Shown piece by piece: positions 25,480-33,559 of a DNA stretch of 64,000 bases. This stretch comes from Acidimicrobiales bacterium. Lineage in GTDB: Bacteria > Actinomycetota > Acidimicrobiia > Acidimicrobiales > AC-14. The stretch spans positions 1-64,000 of the forward strand of contig JAODBK010000039.1 of NCBI GenBank assembly GCA_025463925.1, in the 5' to 3' direction. Positions within the stretch are counted from its first letter, which is position 1; the number at the start of each line of letters is the position of its first letter. The position numbers and the translations under genes are program-made. The notes under the pieces are model-generated. The model did no database searches. It was not told where the DNA came from and saw only the letters and a program-made list of their open reading frames with translations.

Positions 25480-28017
25480 GTGAATGGCCATGTCCGTCGC
25501 GTCGCCCGGTATCGGTTCCGGGCAACGTTCGGTCGCCGATGGGGCGGCTACCTGGCGATCGTGCTCCTCATCGGGTTGGTCGGTGGAATCGCCTTGGGCT
25601 CGATCGCCGCTGGGCGGCGAACGCAGTCGGCGTACCCGAGTTTCCTTGCGAACACCCGTCCGTCGGACCTCGACATCGCCGTCTTCGGCGCCGGCGCGGG
25701 CAGCGGATCGGCGCCCAGTCCCTCTCCCGCGGCGGTGACGAGCGCGCTCGCCCACCTGGCCCACGTGAAGCGGGTCGACAGTGCGGTGACGCTCAACATC
25801 GCCCCGGTGGGACCGGACGGCGCCTCCAACGCCGACGCCTTCAACACGTTCAACCAAGTGGAAACCCTTGGCAGCGTCGACGGCCTGTTCTTCAGCCAGG
25901 ACCGGGTCGCGGTCCTTCACGGCCGCATGGCCGATCCGACGAGGGCCGACGAGTTCGTCATGACCGCCGACGCCGCCCGGATGGCTGGAGCGCACGTCGG
26001 TCAGGTCATCCCGTTTGGCGAGTACACCAACGCGCAGACCAATCTGGCGGGCTTCGGAACGGCGAGCGTGGCGCCCAATCGTCGTTTCGACGCCAAGCTG
26101 GTCGGGATCGTCGTACTCAACAACCAGGTCGTCCGCGACGACATCGACCGCCTCCCGACCTTCGCGGTGTTCACCCCGGCGCTCACCCGACAGGTGATCG
26201 CCGACTGGCACGACACGACCTACGGGCTCCAGCTCGACCACGGCACCCGTGACCTGCCCGCAGTGGAGCAGGCATTCGTCCGCGTGATCCCGCCGGGGAC
26301 CTCGTACCAGTTCCACATGATCTCGCGGGTCGAGGCTCGGGTGGAGCGGGCCGTCAAGCCAGAGGCGATCGCCCTTGCCGTGTTCGGCGCGATGGCCGCG
26401 CTGGCCGCGCTGGCCATCGCCGTCCAGGCAATCTCCCGACAGTTGCGGTCAGATGATGAGGATCTGCAGGTGCTGCGCGCCCTGGGCGCGGGTCCGGCGA
26501 CAACGGTCGGCGACGGGTTGATCGGGGTTCTCGGCGCCGTTGTCCTTGGCTCGGCGCTCGCCGTTGCAGTTGCCGTCGGAATCTCGCCGCTGGCGCCACT
26601 CGGCCCGGTGCGCCCCGTCGACCCGGCGTCGGGGATCGCCTTCGACTGGACGGTGCTCGGCGTCGGGTTGCTGGTCATGATCGGTGGGCTCGGAGCGATC
26701 GCCGTGTTGCTGGCCTACCTGGGGGCGCCCCATCGTGTCGCCCGCCGGTCCCGACTCGTCGCCGCCCGCAGCTCGAATGTCGCGCGCGTGGCTGCTTCAT
26801 CGGGACTGTCGGCGCCCGCGGTGGTCGGCGCGCGCTTCGCGCTCGAGCCCGGACGGGGCCGCACCGCGGTGCCGGTGCGCTCGGCCCTGGTGGGGACCGC
26901 GCTCGCCGTGTCGATGGTCGTGGCGACCCTCACCTTCGGCAGCGGACTGCACACCCTGGTGTCGCGTCCCGCGCTCTACGGGTGGAACTGGAGCTACCTC
27001 CTCAACTCCGACGCCAACACCGTCCCCCCGCCGGTCTTGGCCCTCCTTGCTCACGACCCTGACGTCGCCGCCTGGACCGGAGTCACCGACATCAACGTCC
27101 AGATCGACGGCCAGACGGTCCCGATCCTCGACAGTGACCCGCGTCCGGCGCTCGCGCCCCGAATCCTGTCGGGCCACGCTTTGGCCGGCGACGGCCAGGT
27201 CGTCCTCGGCGTGGCCACGATGGCGCAGTTGCACAAGCACGTCGGCGACACCGTCGTCGTGACCTTCGGTGCCCAGGGCCGGCCCTTCGACCTCCTGGTG
27301 GTGGGTACGGCCACCATGCCCGCGGTCGGCTTTCCCAACTACATCGCCGACCACCCCTCGATGGGCACCGGGGCGCTGGTCGCGGTGCCGGCCGTCGTGC
27401 GGGCGCACTCGCAGCGCAACCCCGACCCCAACCTCAACGGGCCCCAACTGGTCTTCGTCCGGCTCCGCCACGGCATCGGCCGCGCCGCGGGCCGAGCCGA
27501 CATGCAACGCATCGCCGATGCCGGTACCAAGGTCCTCTCAGCCGACCCCGACGCCGGCGGCAGCGTCGCGGTCGTGGGCGTGCAGCACCCGGCCGAGATC
27601 GTGAACTACCGGTCCACCGGTGCGACGCCGGTCCTCCTCGCCTCAGCGCTCGCGGTCGGCGCCATCGTCGCCCTCGGTCTCACCCTCGCGGCGTCGGTCC
27701 GGCGACGCCGACTCGACCTCGCGCTGTTGAAGACGCTGGGCTTCACGAGGCAACAACTCGCGGCCGCCGTGGCCTGGCAGGCGTCCATCGCCGCCATCGT
27801 CGGAGTCGTGGTCGGGGTGCCGCTCGGCATTGCCGTCGGTCGCCAGCTCTGGATTCTTTTCGCGCGCAACATCGACGCCGTGCCCCAACCGACCGTGCCG
27901 GTGACGCCGGTGATCCTCGTTGCCGTCGGCGCCATCGTGCTCGCGAACGTGGTCGCCACCCTTCCGGCACACCGCGCAGCCCGCACGCGGGCGGCGCAAG
28001 TTCTGCGAAGGGCATGA
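25480..28017 (+). CDS. FtsX-like ABC transporter permease, paralog 1
   Basis: An 845-residue membrane protein with FtsX-type domains. The N-terminal span YLAIVLLIGLVGGIALGSIA is followed by a large extracytoplasmic region (about residues 45-270), a block of spans (LAVFGAMAALAALAIAVQAI onward), a second outside region, and C-terminal FtsX-type spans ending GAIVLANVVATLPAHRAAR. The segment RRRRLDLALLKTLGFTRQQLAAAV is the typical cytoplasmic coupling loop. Such permeases need an MacB/LolD-like ATPase, but none is encoded next to it. It has 8-10 predicted spans. The paralog at 28792 shares its layout. Confidence 0.85.
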   Translation: MNGHVRRVARYRFRATFGRRWGGYLAIVLLIGLVGGIALGSIAAGRRTQSAYPSFLANTRPSDLDIAVFGAGAGSGSAPSPSPAAVTSALAHLAHVKRVDSAVTLNIAPVGPDGASNADAFNTFNQVETLGSVDGLFFSQDRVAVLHGRMADPTRADEFVMTADAARMAGAHVGQVIPFGEYTNAQTNLAGFGTASVAPNRRFDAKLVGIVVLNNQVVRDDIDRLPTFAVFTPALTRQVIADWHDTTYGLQLDHGTRDLPAVEQAFVRVIPPGTSYQFHMISRVEARVERAVKPEAIALAVFGAMAALAALAIAVQAISRQLRSDDEDLQVLRALGAGPATTVGDGLIGVLGAVVLGSALAVAVAVGISPLAPLGPVRPVDPASGIAFDWTVLGVGLLVMIGGLGAIAVLLAYLGAPHRVARRSRLVAARSSNVARVAASSGLSAPAVVGARFALEPGRGRTAVPVRSALVGTALAVSMVVATLTFGSGLHTLVSRPALYGWNWSYLLNSDANTVPPPVLALLAHDPDVAAWTGVTDINVQIDGQTVPILDSDPRPALAPRILSGHALAGDGQVVLGVATMAQLHKHVGDTVVVTFGAQGRPFDLLVVGTATMPAVGFPNYIADHPSMGTGALVAVPAVVRAHSQRNPDPNLNGPQLVFVRLRHGIGRAAGRADMQRIADAGTKVLSADPDAGGSVAVVGVQHPAEIVNYRSTGATPVLLASALAVGAIVALGLTLAASVRRRRLDLALLKTLGFTRQQLAAAVAWQASIAAIVGVVVGVPLGIAVGRQLWILFARNIDAVPQPTVPVTPVILVAVGAIVLANVVATLPAHRAARTRAAQVLRRA

Positions 28018-28122
28018 TCGGGAACGTTCCGTTTCGCGGCTCGGGTCGTCTGCGTTGCGAGCTGGATGAAGTGGGCTCGGGCATCCGACACGTGCCCGAT
28101 CGATGCATCCCGCCTGACGCGA

Positions 28123-28150
28123 CGAGGGCTCGGCGGTGACCGAGCCCTCG
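28123..28150. terminator. Hairpin between converging genes
   Basis: An 11-bp perfect stem (28123-28133 with 28140-28150) and loop CGGTGA, between the stop of the first FtsX-like gene and the stop of the converging small gene. No U-run. Likely works for both strands. Confidence 0.7.
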
Positions 28151-28161
28151 GAACGATGTGA

Positions 28162-28422
28162 TCAGTTCAACGTCAACCCGATCGCCTGGTCGGCCGAGAC
28201 CTCGAAGAACTCGTTCACCGCCAGGCCACTGCTTCGCTCGTCCACGAAGTCGCGCACCGCGTCCACCGATGGCGCTTGCCATATGCACAGGGCGCTCGAC
28301 CCGTCGACCGAGGGCAGCATCTGGTCAACCTTGAAGCCCTCGGGCAGCGACGCCAGGGCCTCCTGGGCGACCGCGAAGAACTTGTCCGGATCGGAGATCC
28401 GGTGAATCGCCGCTACGTGCAT
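28162..28422 (-). CDS. Small ferredoxin-fold-like protein (DUF4242-like, unclear)
   Basis: An 86-residue protein with the order strand-helix-strand-helix of dimeric ferredoxin-fold proteins (MHVAAIHRISDPDKFFAVAQ, GFKVDQMLPSVDGSSALCIW, SVDAVRDFVDERSSG). ATG 28422 follows GGGGGGATG and is preferred to an upstream frame start. It may bind a metal or small ligand, as some DUF4242 relatives do, but I cannot prove the family. It lies inverted between the two FtsX-like paralogs and was not duplicated with them. Confidence 0.6.
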   Translation of the reverse strand: MHVAAIHRISDPDKFFAVAQEALASLPEGFKVDQMLPSVDGSSALCIWQAPSVDAVRDFVDERSSGLAVNEFFEVSADQAIGLTLN

Positions 28423-28791
28423 GTCATCCCCCCGGCCGGCGATCAAGCTCCTCGCGAAGTGCGCAGCAGCTGACGGCTCGGCCCTGCCGAACCGTCACGC
28501 CGACCGCCAAGCACGCTAAGGCCCCAGCCTTCGGCGCGCCATGGCCCGATCGGGCCATCCCGAACTGACTACGTATTCATCGAGAAGAACGGGGGTAACT
28601 GAACGGTGGCCGCGACTCGACGCCGGTTGCGCTCGGAAGGCCCAACGTGGTGCTAGTACGTCGCCTCCCCACCGGCTGACCACCTTGGCCGCCGCTCAGG
28701 CGTCGACCACACTGCGACGGGACCGGCGCGACCGGCGAGTCTCGGAGGTCGACGTGTATGTGACGCTGCAAGGGCTGGCCGACCCACCCAC
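28423..28791. other. Intergenic region without a supported gene
   Basis: About 370 bases, less GC-rich than the coding parts, between the divergent small gene and the second FtsX-like gene. It holds the second leader copy (28645-28694). A plus-strand frame runs through 28541-28795, but it has no ribosome site and its amino-acid similarity to the first leader is limited to the duplicated bases, so I do not call it a gene. Confidence 0.6.
28645..28694 (+). repeat. Duplicated leader segment, copy 2 (before second FtsX-like gene)
   Basis: Matches 25335-25384 at 44 of 50 bases and stands 97 bases before the second permease start. Shared spacing to the start in both copies suggests a conserved promoter, operator or RNA leader. 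Confidence 0.75.
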
Positions 28792-31338
28792 GTGAGGGGC
28801 GACGTCCTGCGGATCGCCCGGTACCGACTTCAGGCCACCTTCGGTGCCCGTTGGCGTGGGCTTCTCGCGCTCGCGCTGCTGATCGGGGTGGTCGGCGGCA
28901 TTGCGACGGGGTCGGTTGGCGCGGCGCGACGAACCCAGTCGGCGTTTCCGGCCTTGGTGGCCGGCACCAATCCGTCGGACCTGTCTGTTGTGCCCGGCGC
29001 GGGCGGCGGTGGTGCCAACTACTCCGCGGCCCTGACGAACACGATCGCCCGCCTGCCCCGCGTGAAGCGGGTCGAAAGCGGGTCGGTCCAGCTCATCGTC
29101 CCGCTGTGGCCGAACGGCGCCCCACGCGTCGACCCGAACGCGATCGCGGCAAAGGTGATCGGCATCGGGAGCATCGACGGTCTGTACTTCGATCAGGACC
29201 GGGTGTCGATCACGAAGGGCCAGATGGCCGACCCCAACAGGCCCGACGAGATCGTCATGGGTGCGGACGCGGCCCGCGTGCTCGGGCTGCGCGTCGGTCA
29301 GGTCGTGCCGCTGGGCTTCTACACCAGGATGCAGACGGATTCGCCGGGCTTCGGCACCGACAAGGTCCAGCCGGCCCTGCGCGTCGAAGCCAAGCTCGTC
29401 GGGCTCGGGGTGCTGAGCAGCGAGTTGATCCAAGACGACATCGACCGCTACCCGGCGCACGTCCTTCTGACCCCGGCGCTCACCCGGATGCTCCTGACGC
29501 CGGCGCTGGCCACCAACGCGGGCTTCACCGACTACGGGCTCCAGCTCGCCCATGGCGGCCGGGATGTCGTCGCTGTTGAGGAGGAGATCAACCGTGCCGT
29601 GCCGAGCGCCACGCTGTTGGAGTTCCACACCAAGTCGGTCGTCGAGGCCCAGGCCGAGCGATCGATCAAGCCGGAGTCGATCGCGCTCGGCGCGTTCGGC
29701 GCGATTGCGGCGCTGGCGGCGCTCGTCATCGCCGGCCAGGCCATCGCGCGACAGCTCCGGGTCGGCGCCGACGACCTCCAGGTCCTGCGCGCCCTCGGCG
29801 CCGGGCCGGCCATGGCTTCTGCCGCGGACCTCGCCGGTGTTCTCGTCGCGGTGCTTCTCGGGTCACTGATCGCGATCGCAGTCGCCGTCGGCCTCTCGCC
29901 GCTCGCGCCCATCGGTCCGGTTCGCCACGTCTCCTCCTCGAGGGAGATCGCGTTCGATTGGACCGTTCTCGGAATCGGGTTCGCGGCGCTGGCCGGAGGC
30001 CTCAGCGCGTTCGCGGTCGGGCTGGCGTACCGACTGGCACCCCATCGGGCCGCTCGACGCCAAGGCCTCCGGGCCACGAGGCGGCCGCGGATCATGCATG
30101 CCGCAGTCGCGTCCGGCCTTCCGGCACCGGCCCTCGCGGGCGTGGGGTTCGCGCTCGGCCGCGGGCCTGATCGCGAGGCGTCACCGCTGCGCTCGGCCAT
30201 CGTGAGCAACGTGCTCGCGGTCGCAACGCTCGTCGCCACGCTCACCTTCGGGAGCAGTCTCGCGACCCTGGTTACCCATCCAGCGCTGTACGGATGGAAC
30301 TGGAGCTACGCACTTCGCGCGACCTCCGGGTCGGCAGAAACCCCGCCTCAGGTGCAGGCGCTCCTCGATCACGACCGGGTTGTCACCGGGTGGACTGCCG
30401 CCGAGTACTTCGACCTCCAGTTCGACGGACAGGAGGTTCCCGTGCTGTTGGCGATCGGCAAGCCGGGCGTGACGCCGCCGATCTTGTCCGGCCAGCCGAT
30501 CAACGGCCCCGGCCAGGTGGTGCTGGGTGTCGCAACCCTCGCCCAACTCCACAAGCGCGTCGGCGATTCCGTCCTCGCCACCTACGGATCGTCCGCGTTC
30601 AGGTCCCGCCTCAGGATCGTCGGCACGGCCACGCTGCCGGCTGTCGGATTCAGCGAGGGTCTGCACACCTCGATGGGCACCGGCGGGCTTCTTCAGCCCC
30701 CGGCCGAGATGGTCTCGTCCCTCAACGGCGACCCCGGCTGTGGACCGACGACGGATGTGGTCTTCATCCGACTGCGCCGCGGGCTGAGCGGGACCGCTGG
30801 CCTGGCTGAGGTGCAACGGCTTGCTGACGGGGCCAACAAGGTGCTCGCGGCGTTCCCGTCGAACGCCAGTTGTTCAGGCGACACGTTCGGCGTGTTGCCA
30901 GTCCAGCGACCCGCCGAGATCGTCAACTCCAAGTCGATCGGCGGTACCCCGACGATTCTCGCGTGCGCCCTCGCGGGCGCCGCGGTCGTTGCCCTGGCAC
31001 TCACGCTGCTCGCGTCGGTGCGCCGCCGGAGACGAGAGCTCGCGCTCCTGAAGACCCTGGGCTTCACCCGTCGACAACTCGCGGCGGTTGTGGTCTGGCA
31101 ATCGTCGATCGCCGCAGGCGTCGGACTCGCGGTGGGGGTGCCCTTCGGCGTCGCGATCGGTCGTCAGCTCTGGATCCTGTTCGCGCGTGACATCTATGCG
31201 GTCCCGAAGCCGACGCTGCCCATCACGACCGTTCTCGCGCTCGTCGTCGCTGCGCTCGTGCTCGCGAACCTCGTCGCCGCCATCCCTGGTCGCCGCGCCG
31301 CACGGACGCCAGCCGCGGAAGTGTTGCGAACGGGGTGA
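28792..31338 (+). CDS. FtsX-like ABC transporter permease, paralog 2
   Basis: An 848-residue paralog of the protein at 25480, alike end to end: MRGDVLRIARYRLQATFG at the start, then [39 protein letters not shown], and the coupling loop RRRRELALLKTLGFTRRQL. It is a multi-span permease with two large outside domains, expected to act with an ATPase in export or in mechanotransmission rather than import. No ATPase is adjacent. It stands 141 bases or more before the c-di-GMP riboswitch; no link between them is shown by the sequence. Confidence 0.85.
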   Translation: MRGDVLRIARYRLQATFGARWRGLLALALLIGVVGGIATGSVGAARRTQSAFPALVAGTNPSDLSVVPGAGGGGANYSAALTNTIARLPRVKRVESGSVQLIVPLWPNGAPRVDPNAIAAKVIGIGSIDGLYFDQDRVSITKGQMADPNRPDEIVMGADAARVLGLRVGQVVPLGFYTRMQTDSPGFGTDKVQPALRVEAKLVGLGVLSSELIQDDIDRYPAHVLLTPALTRMLLTPALATNAGFTDYGLQLAHGGRDVVAVEEEINRAVPSATLLEFHTKSVVEAQAERSIKPESIALGAFGAIAALAALVIAGQAIARQLRVGADDLQVLRALGAGPAMASAADLAGVLVAVLLGSLIAIAVAVGLSPLAPIGPVRHVSSSREIAFDWTVLGIGFAALAGGLSAFAVGLAYRLAPHRAARRQGLRATRRPRIMHAAVASGLPAPALAGVGFALGRGPDREASPLRSAIVSNVLAVATLVATLTFGSSLATLVTHPALYGWNWSYALRATSGSAETPPQVQALLDHDRVVTGWTAAEYFDLQFDGQEVPVLLAIGKPGVTPPILSGQPINGPGQVVLGVATLAQLHKRVGDSVLATYGSSAFRSRLRIVGTATLPAVGFSEGLHTSMGTGGLLQPPAEMVSSLNGDPGCGPTTDVVFIRLRRGLSGTAGLAEVQRLADGANKVLAAFPSNASCSGDTFGVLPVQRPAEIVNSKSIGGTPTILACALAGAAVVALALTLLASVRRRRRELALLKTLGFTRRQLAAVVVWQSSIAAGVGLAVGVPFGVAIGRQLWILFARDIYAVPKPTLPITTVLALVVAALVLANLVAAIPGRRAARTPAAEVLRTG

Positions 31339-31483
31339 ATTCGATCCTGTAGTGGCGGCACAGCTCGGTCCGCCGCGACCCCCTGCCGACGGGCAGCCGG
31401 CAGCCGCGGCCAACGCTTGGCCAACTCAGGCGAGCGCCCTTCAGAGTCTGCTGAGGGCCGACGACAGTGGCTGGGACGGACGA

Positions 31484-31567
31484 AAGCCGTCAGGACGAAA
31501 ACGCAAACCCATCGCAAGGTGGGGACGCAAAGTCACCGGGGCCCACCGCGGGTCGGCCGGACTACCG
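31484..31567 (+). promoter_or_regulatory. Cyclic di-GMP-I riboswitch (GEMM)
   Basis: The core matches the GEMM consensus: GCAAACCCATCGCAAGG (31502-31518), a GNAA-capped P2 stem, then GGGGACGCAAAGTCACCGGG (31520-31539), and a closing CCGGACTACCGA. These are the joined segments around the ligand in the class I c-di-GMP aptamer. It lies 22 bases before the ATG of a secreted protein, so c-di-GMP should switch that gene and perhaps the whole downstream operon. ON or OFF type cannot be read: no clear terminator follows, so control may be at translation. Confidence 0.82.
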
Positions 31568-31589
31568 AACCTCGAGGAGCATCAACATC

Positions 31590-31988
31590 ATGAACCTCAC
31601 CAAACGCGCCAAGATCATGGTCGGCGCGGTTGCCGTCGTCGGCGCCCTCGCCGCCGCCGGGACCGCCTTCACCAGCAGCGGGATCACCAACAACGCCGGT
31701 TCCACGCAGTTCGTCGGCGGGACCGTCAGCCAGAGCGTGACCGGCGCCACGCTCTCGAGCGTGGCCTACACCTTCGGAGACGCGCCGGCCAACACGGCCG
31801 TCCACTCGGCTCTGCTGACCTTCGCTGACAGCAACGCGGACGCCAAGACCCCGACGGTGGCGTTCACCGGCGGCAACGCGGTCGCGTTCACCTGCACCGC
31901 CATCGAGGCGACCGGTCACACCTCGACCTGCACAACCGCAGGCGCCGACCGGACAGGCGTCACAAGCATCGCCATCACCGTCGCCTAG
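31590..31988 (+). CDS. Secreted TasA/CalY-like protein with SipW-type signal peptide
   Basis: A 132-residue exported protein. Lysine-rich start MNLTKRAKIM, a hydrophobic segment VGAVAVVGALAAAGTAF, then TSSGITNNAGSTQFVGGTVS, the look of SipW-processed matrix proteins. The mature part (about 100 residues) is threonine-, serine- and alanine-rich with predicted beta strands and one cysteine pair (FTCTAIEATGHTSTC) that may form a disulfide. ATG 31590 has GAGGAG at 31573-31578; a frame upstream overlaps the riboswitch and is not used. The cognate peptidase gene lies downstream past the inserted element. Confidence 0.75.
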   Translation: MNLTKRAKIMVGAVAVVGALAAAGTAFTSSGITNNAGSTQFVGGTVSQSVTGATLSSVAYTFGDAPANTAVHSALLTFADSNADAKTPTVAFTGGNAVAFTCTAIEATGHTSTCTTAGADRTGVTSIAITVA

Positions 31989-32051
31989 TCGACACAGGTC
32001 GCGGTGGCCCGTCTCGTCAGGAGCGGGCCACCGCGTCTGGAACAGGAAGCC

Positions 32052-32059
32052 ACTTGAAC
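32052..32059 (+). repeat. Target site duplication, left copy
   Basis: ACTTGAAC directly before the left inverted repeat, identical to 33540-33547. Eight bases is the usual duplication made by IS1595-family elements. Confidence 0.9.
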
Positions 32060-32083
32060 GGGGATGTGTGACTTGACACACAC
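32060..32083 (+). repeat. Left terminal inverted repeat of the IS1595-like element
   Basis: Twenty-four bases beginning GGGGATGTGTGACTTG and ending in a run of CA dinucleotides; the exact reverse complement of 33516-33539. Confidence 0.92.
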
Positions 32084-32173
32084 AAGCTGACCTGGGACTA
32101 TGAAGTCGCGGAGAAGCTGAGCGTTACCAAGCTTGCGAACCTCGTACAGACCGAGGGTGACGCGTACGCCTTC

Positions 32174-32551
32174 ATGGAGAAGCTGCGTTGGGGCTACGGC
32201 GAGCCGGTCTGCCCGCATTGCGCCAACATCGGGGCCTACTTCATCAAGCCCCGTAACGGCGAGACCCGCCAGACCAACCGCGGCTCAGGAACTCAGCGCC
32301 GGTTGTGGACCTGCAAGGCGTGCCGCAAGCAGTTCACCGTGCTCGTCGGGACCATCTTCCACGGCAGCCACATCGCGGTGCGGACCTGGCTGTTGGTGCT
32401 GTTCGAGATGTGCTCGAACAAGAACGGCATCGCGGCCCGTGAGATCGAGCGGAAGTACGGCCTGACCCCAAAGTCGGCCTGGTTCATGACGCAGCGCATC
32501 CGCGAGGGCATGAAGCGCGACCCACTCGCCGGGATGCTGGCCGTCTGTTGA
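32174..32551 (+). pseudogene. IS1595 family transposase, N-terminal part only
   Basis: A 125-residue product with the zinc ribbon PVCPHCANIG ... WTCKACRKQF and the helix-turn-helix LFEMCSNKNGIAAREIERK, ending RIREGMKRDPLAGMLAVC. The ISXO2/IS1595 DDE catalytic domain that should follow is missing; no piece of it was found in the rest of the element. The frame is open back to 32072 and the residues there (LSVTKLANLVQTEGDAYAF) look genuine, so the real protein may begin upstream at a non-standard codon. Truncated, so it should not catalyse transposition. Confidence 0.8.
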
Positions 32552-32564
32552 CGGCGAAGAAGCA

Positions 32565-32741
32565 ATGATGAAATGGCTAATCGAACGAGAGGCGACTCGC
32601 CCGCCCAACGAACTCCATGTTCGAGGCAAGAGGTACGAAGCGAAGGGGCCAAACGGCGAGACCATTCACTACCTCGTCACGATGTTCCCGCCGAACGGCG
32701 ACCCAATCGGGCACATCTTCATTACGGAGATTGAGCCATGA
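32565..32741 (+). CDS. Small passenger protein A
   Basis: A 58-residue frame (MMKWLIERE at the start, ETIHYLVTMFPPNGDPIGHI near the end) directly after the truncated transposase. Codon use and strand-like ending look protein-coding, but I do not know the family and no good ribosome site is seen. It overlaps the next ORF by 4 bases (ATGA). Confidence 0.5.
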   Translation: MMKWLIEREATRPPNELHVRGKRYEAKGPNGETIHYLVTMFPPNGDPIGHIFITEIEP

Positions 32742-32890
32742 GCGCTGAGAAACCATCCGACCAAGGCCATCACCCGACGCCCGAGGAACGGGACGAGCCG
32801 GTCGCCATCCCGCTCGATTTCACCGAAGCGGTAGCGGGCCTCCTGGCCGTCGACCCCGACGACGAACCAACCGAGGACGCCGAGAAGTAA
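32738..32890 (+). CDS. Small acidic passenger protein B
   Basis: A 50-residue acidic frame with the pattern EPVAIPLDFTEAVAGLLAVD. Similar short DFxxAxxGLL proteins often accompany transposases of this type, function unknown. GGAG at 32724-32727 supports the start, which is coupled to passenger A. Confidence 0.5.
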   Translation: MSAEKPSDQGHHPTPEERDEPVAIPLDFTEAVAGLLAVDPDDEPTEDAEK

Positions 32891-32895
32891 GAGGC

Positions 32896-33078
32896 GTGCC
32901 CCGTTGGAGGCGACCAGTCGACCCGTGGGCTGACGACGCTGAGGAAGCGGCGGTCGTCGCTCGGGTCGCAGCCTCAATCGCTGGCGTATGGATCGTGATC
33001 GTCCTCTTGCTGGTTGCCGTTGCCGTCGTTGCTGCCATCCTGATTGCGCCGATCGGGTGGATGTTCAGCGGGTTTTGA
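32896..33078 (+). CDS. Small passenger membrane protein C
   Basis: A 60-residue frame with a GTG start. An acidic and tryptophan-containing head is followed by one hydrophobic span (SIAGVWIVIVLLLVAVAVVA) and a short tail, so a single-pass membrane protein. It is coupled to the excisionase-like frame by a TTGA overlap at 33075-33078. Family unknown. Confidence 0.45.
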   Translation: MPRWRRPVDPWADDAEEAAVVARVAASIAGVWIVIVLLLVAVAVVAAILIAPIGWMFSGF

Positions 33079-33282
33079 CCGAAACCCTCACAGCCACCGC
33101 CGCTGCCCGCATCCTGGCCGTGACCATGAAGACGATGCTGGGGCTGATCGAGGCCGGCGATCTACCGGCCACCCGCGCCGGCCGTCACTGGCGGGTCGAC
33201 CCCGCCGACCTGGCCCGCCTACATCGACTCGCTACGGATCGAGCCCAGCCAACTCGCGCACCTGCGGAGGAAGCGGGGCTAG
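33075..33282 (+). pseudogene. Excisionase/MerR-like helix-turn-helix gene, frameshifted
   Basis: TTG start overlapping passenger C. The first 40 codons give a typical excisionase-type winged helix (TATAAARILAVTMKTMLGL then EAGDLPATRAGRHWRVD). After ADLA the frame drifts into unlike sequence, whereas a one-base shift gives YIDSLRIEPSQLAHLRRKRG and a TAG at 33280-33282, which continues the family pattern. A one-base insertion near 33217 would explain this. The unshifted frame runs to 33470. Confidence 0.6.
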
Positions 33283-33330
33283 CGCGGATGCACCATGTTC
33301 GGGTGGCTCGACCAGGTCGATACCTAGAAC

Positions 33331-33516
33331 ATGCCTGCAACCACGATGCGAAGCCTCAGCAACATCCACGAACTCGAAATGGTCCGGGGCAAGCTGGATC
33401 GAATGGCCGCCCGCCGTTGCGACGGGGGATGGCAGCCCGCGGACTCAGCGGTCTACGAAGCCTTGGGTGACCACGAGCGGAAGCTGTTGGGCATGACCGA
33501 CGCCTTCCCTACCTAG
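33331..33516 (+). CDS. Small passenger protein D
   Basis: A 61-residue frame whose stop ends exactly at the first base of the right inverted repeat. Sequence such as IHELEMVRGKLDRMAARR suggests a short helical hairpin. No strong ribosome site. Low confidence that it is expressed. Confidence 0.35.
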   Translation: MPATTMRSLSNIHELEMVRGKLDRMAARRCDGGWQPADSAVYEALGDHERKLLGMTDAFPT

Positions 33517-33539
33517 TGTGTGTCAAGTCACACATCCCC
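33516..33539 (-). repeat. Right terminal inverted repeat of the IS1595-like element
   Basis: Exact reverse complement of 32060-32083, followed at once by the second ACTTGAAC copy. Confidence 0.92.
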
Positions 33540-33547
33540 ACTTGAAC
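33540..33547 (+). repeat. Target site duplication, right copy
   Basis: ACTTGAAC, identical to 32052-32059; marks the former intact sequence between the secreted-protein and peptidase genes. Confidence 0.9.
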
Positions 33548-33559
33548 TCACCTTCGACC

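Larger units (their letters stand above)
32060..33539 (+). mobile_element. IS1595-family-like element, 1480 bp, non-autonomous, with passenger genes
   Basis: Bounded by perfect 24-bp terminal inverted repeats (32060-32083 and 33516-33539) and a perfect 8-bp target duplication, so insertion was recent. Inside are a transposase lacking its DDE domain, four small passenger ORFs and a frameshifted excisionase-like gene. Only zinc-ribbon and helix-turn-helix parts of the transposase remain, so movement needs a complete transposase from elsewhere. It sits between the secreted-protein gene and its signal peptidase, in the operon's own direction; without it the two are 83 bases apart. Confidence 0.9.

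Noticed and set aside
28541-28795. 84-codon frame before the second FtsX-like gene
   Set aside because: No ribosome site; resemblance to the first leader is limited to the duplicated bases, so DNA-level repeat rather than peptide.
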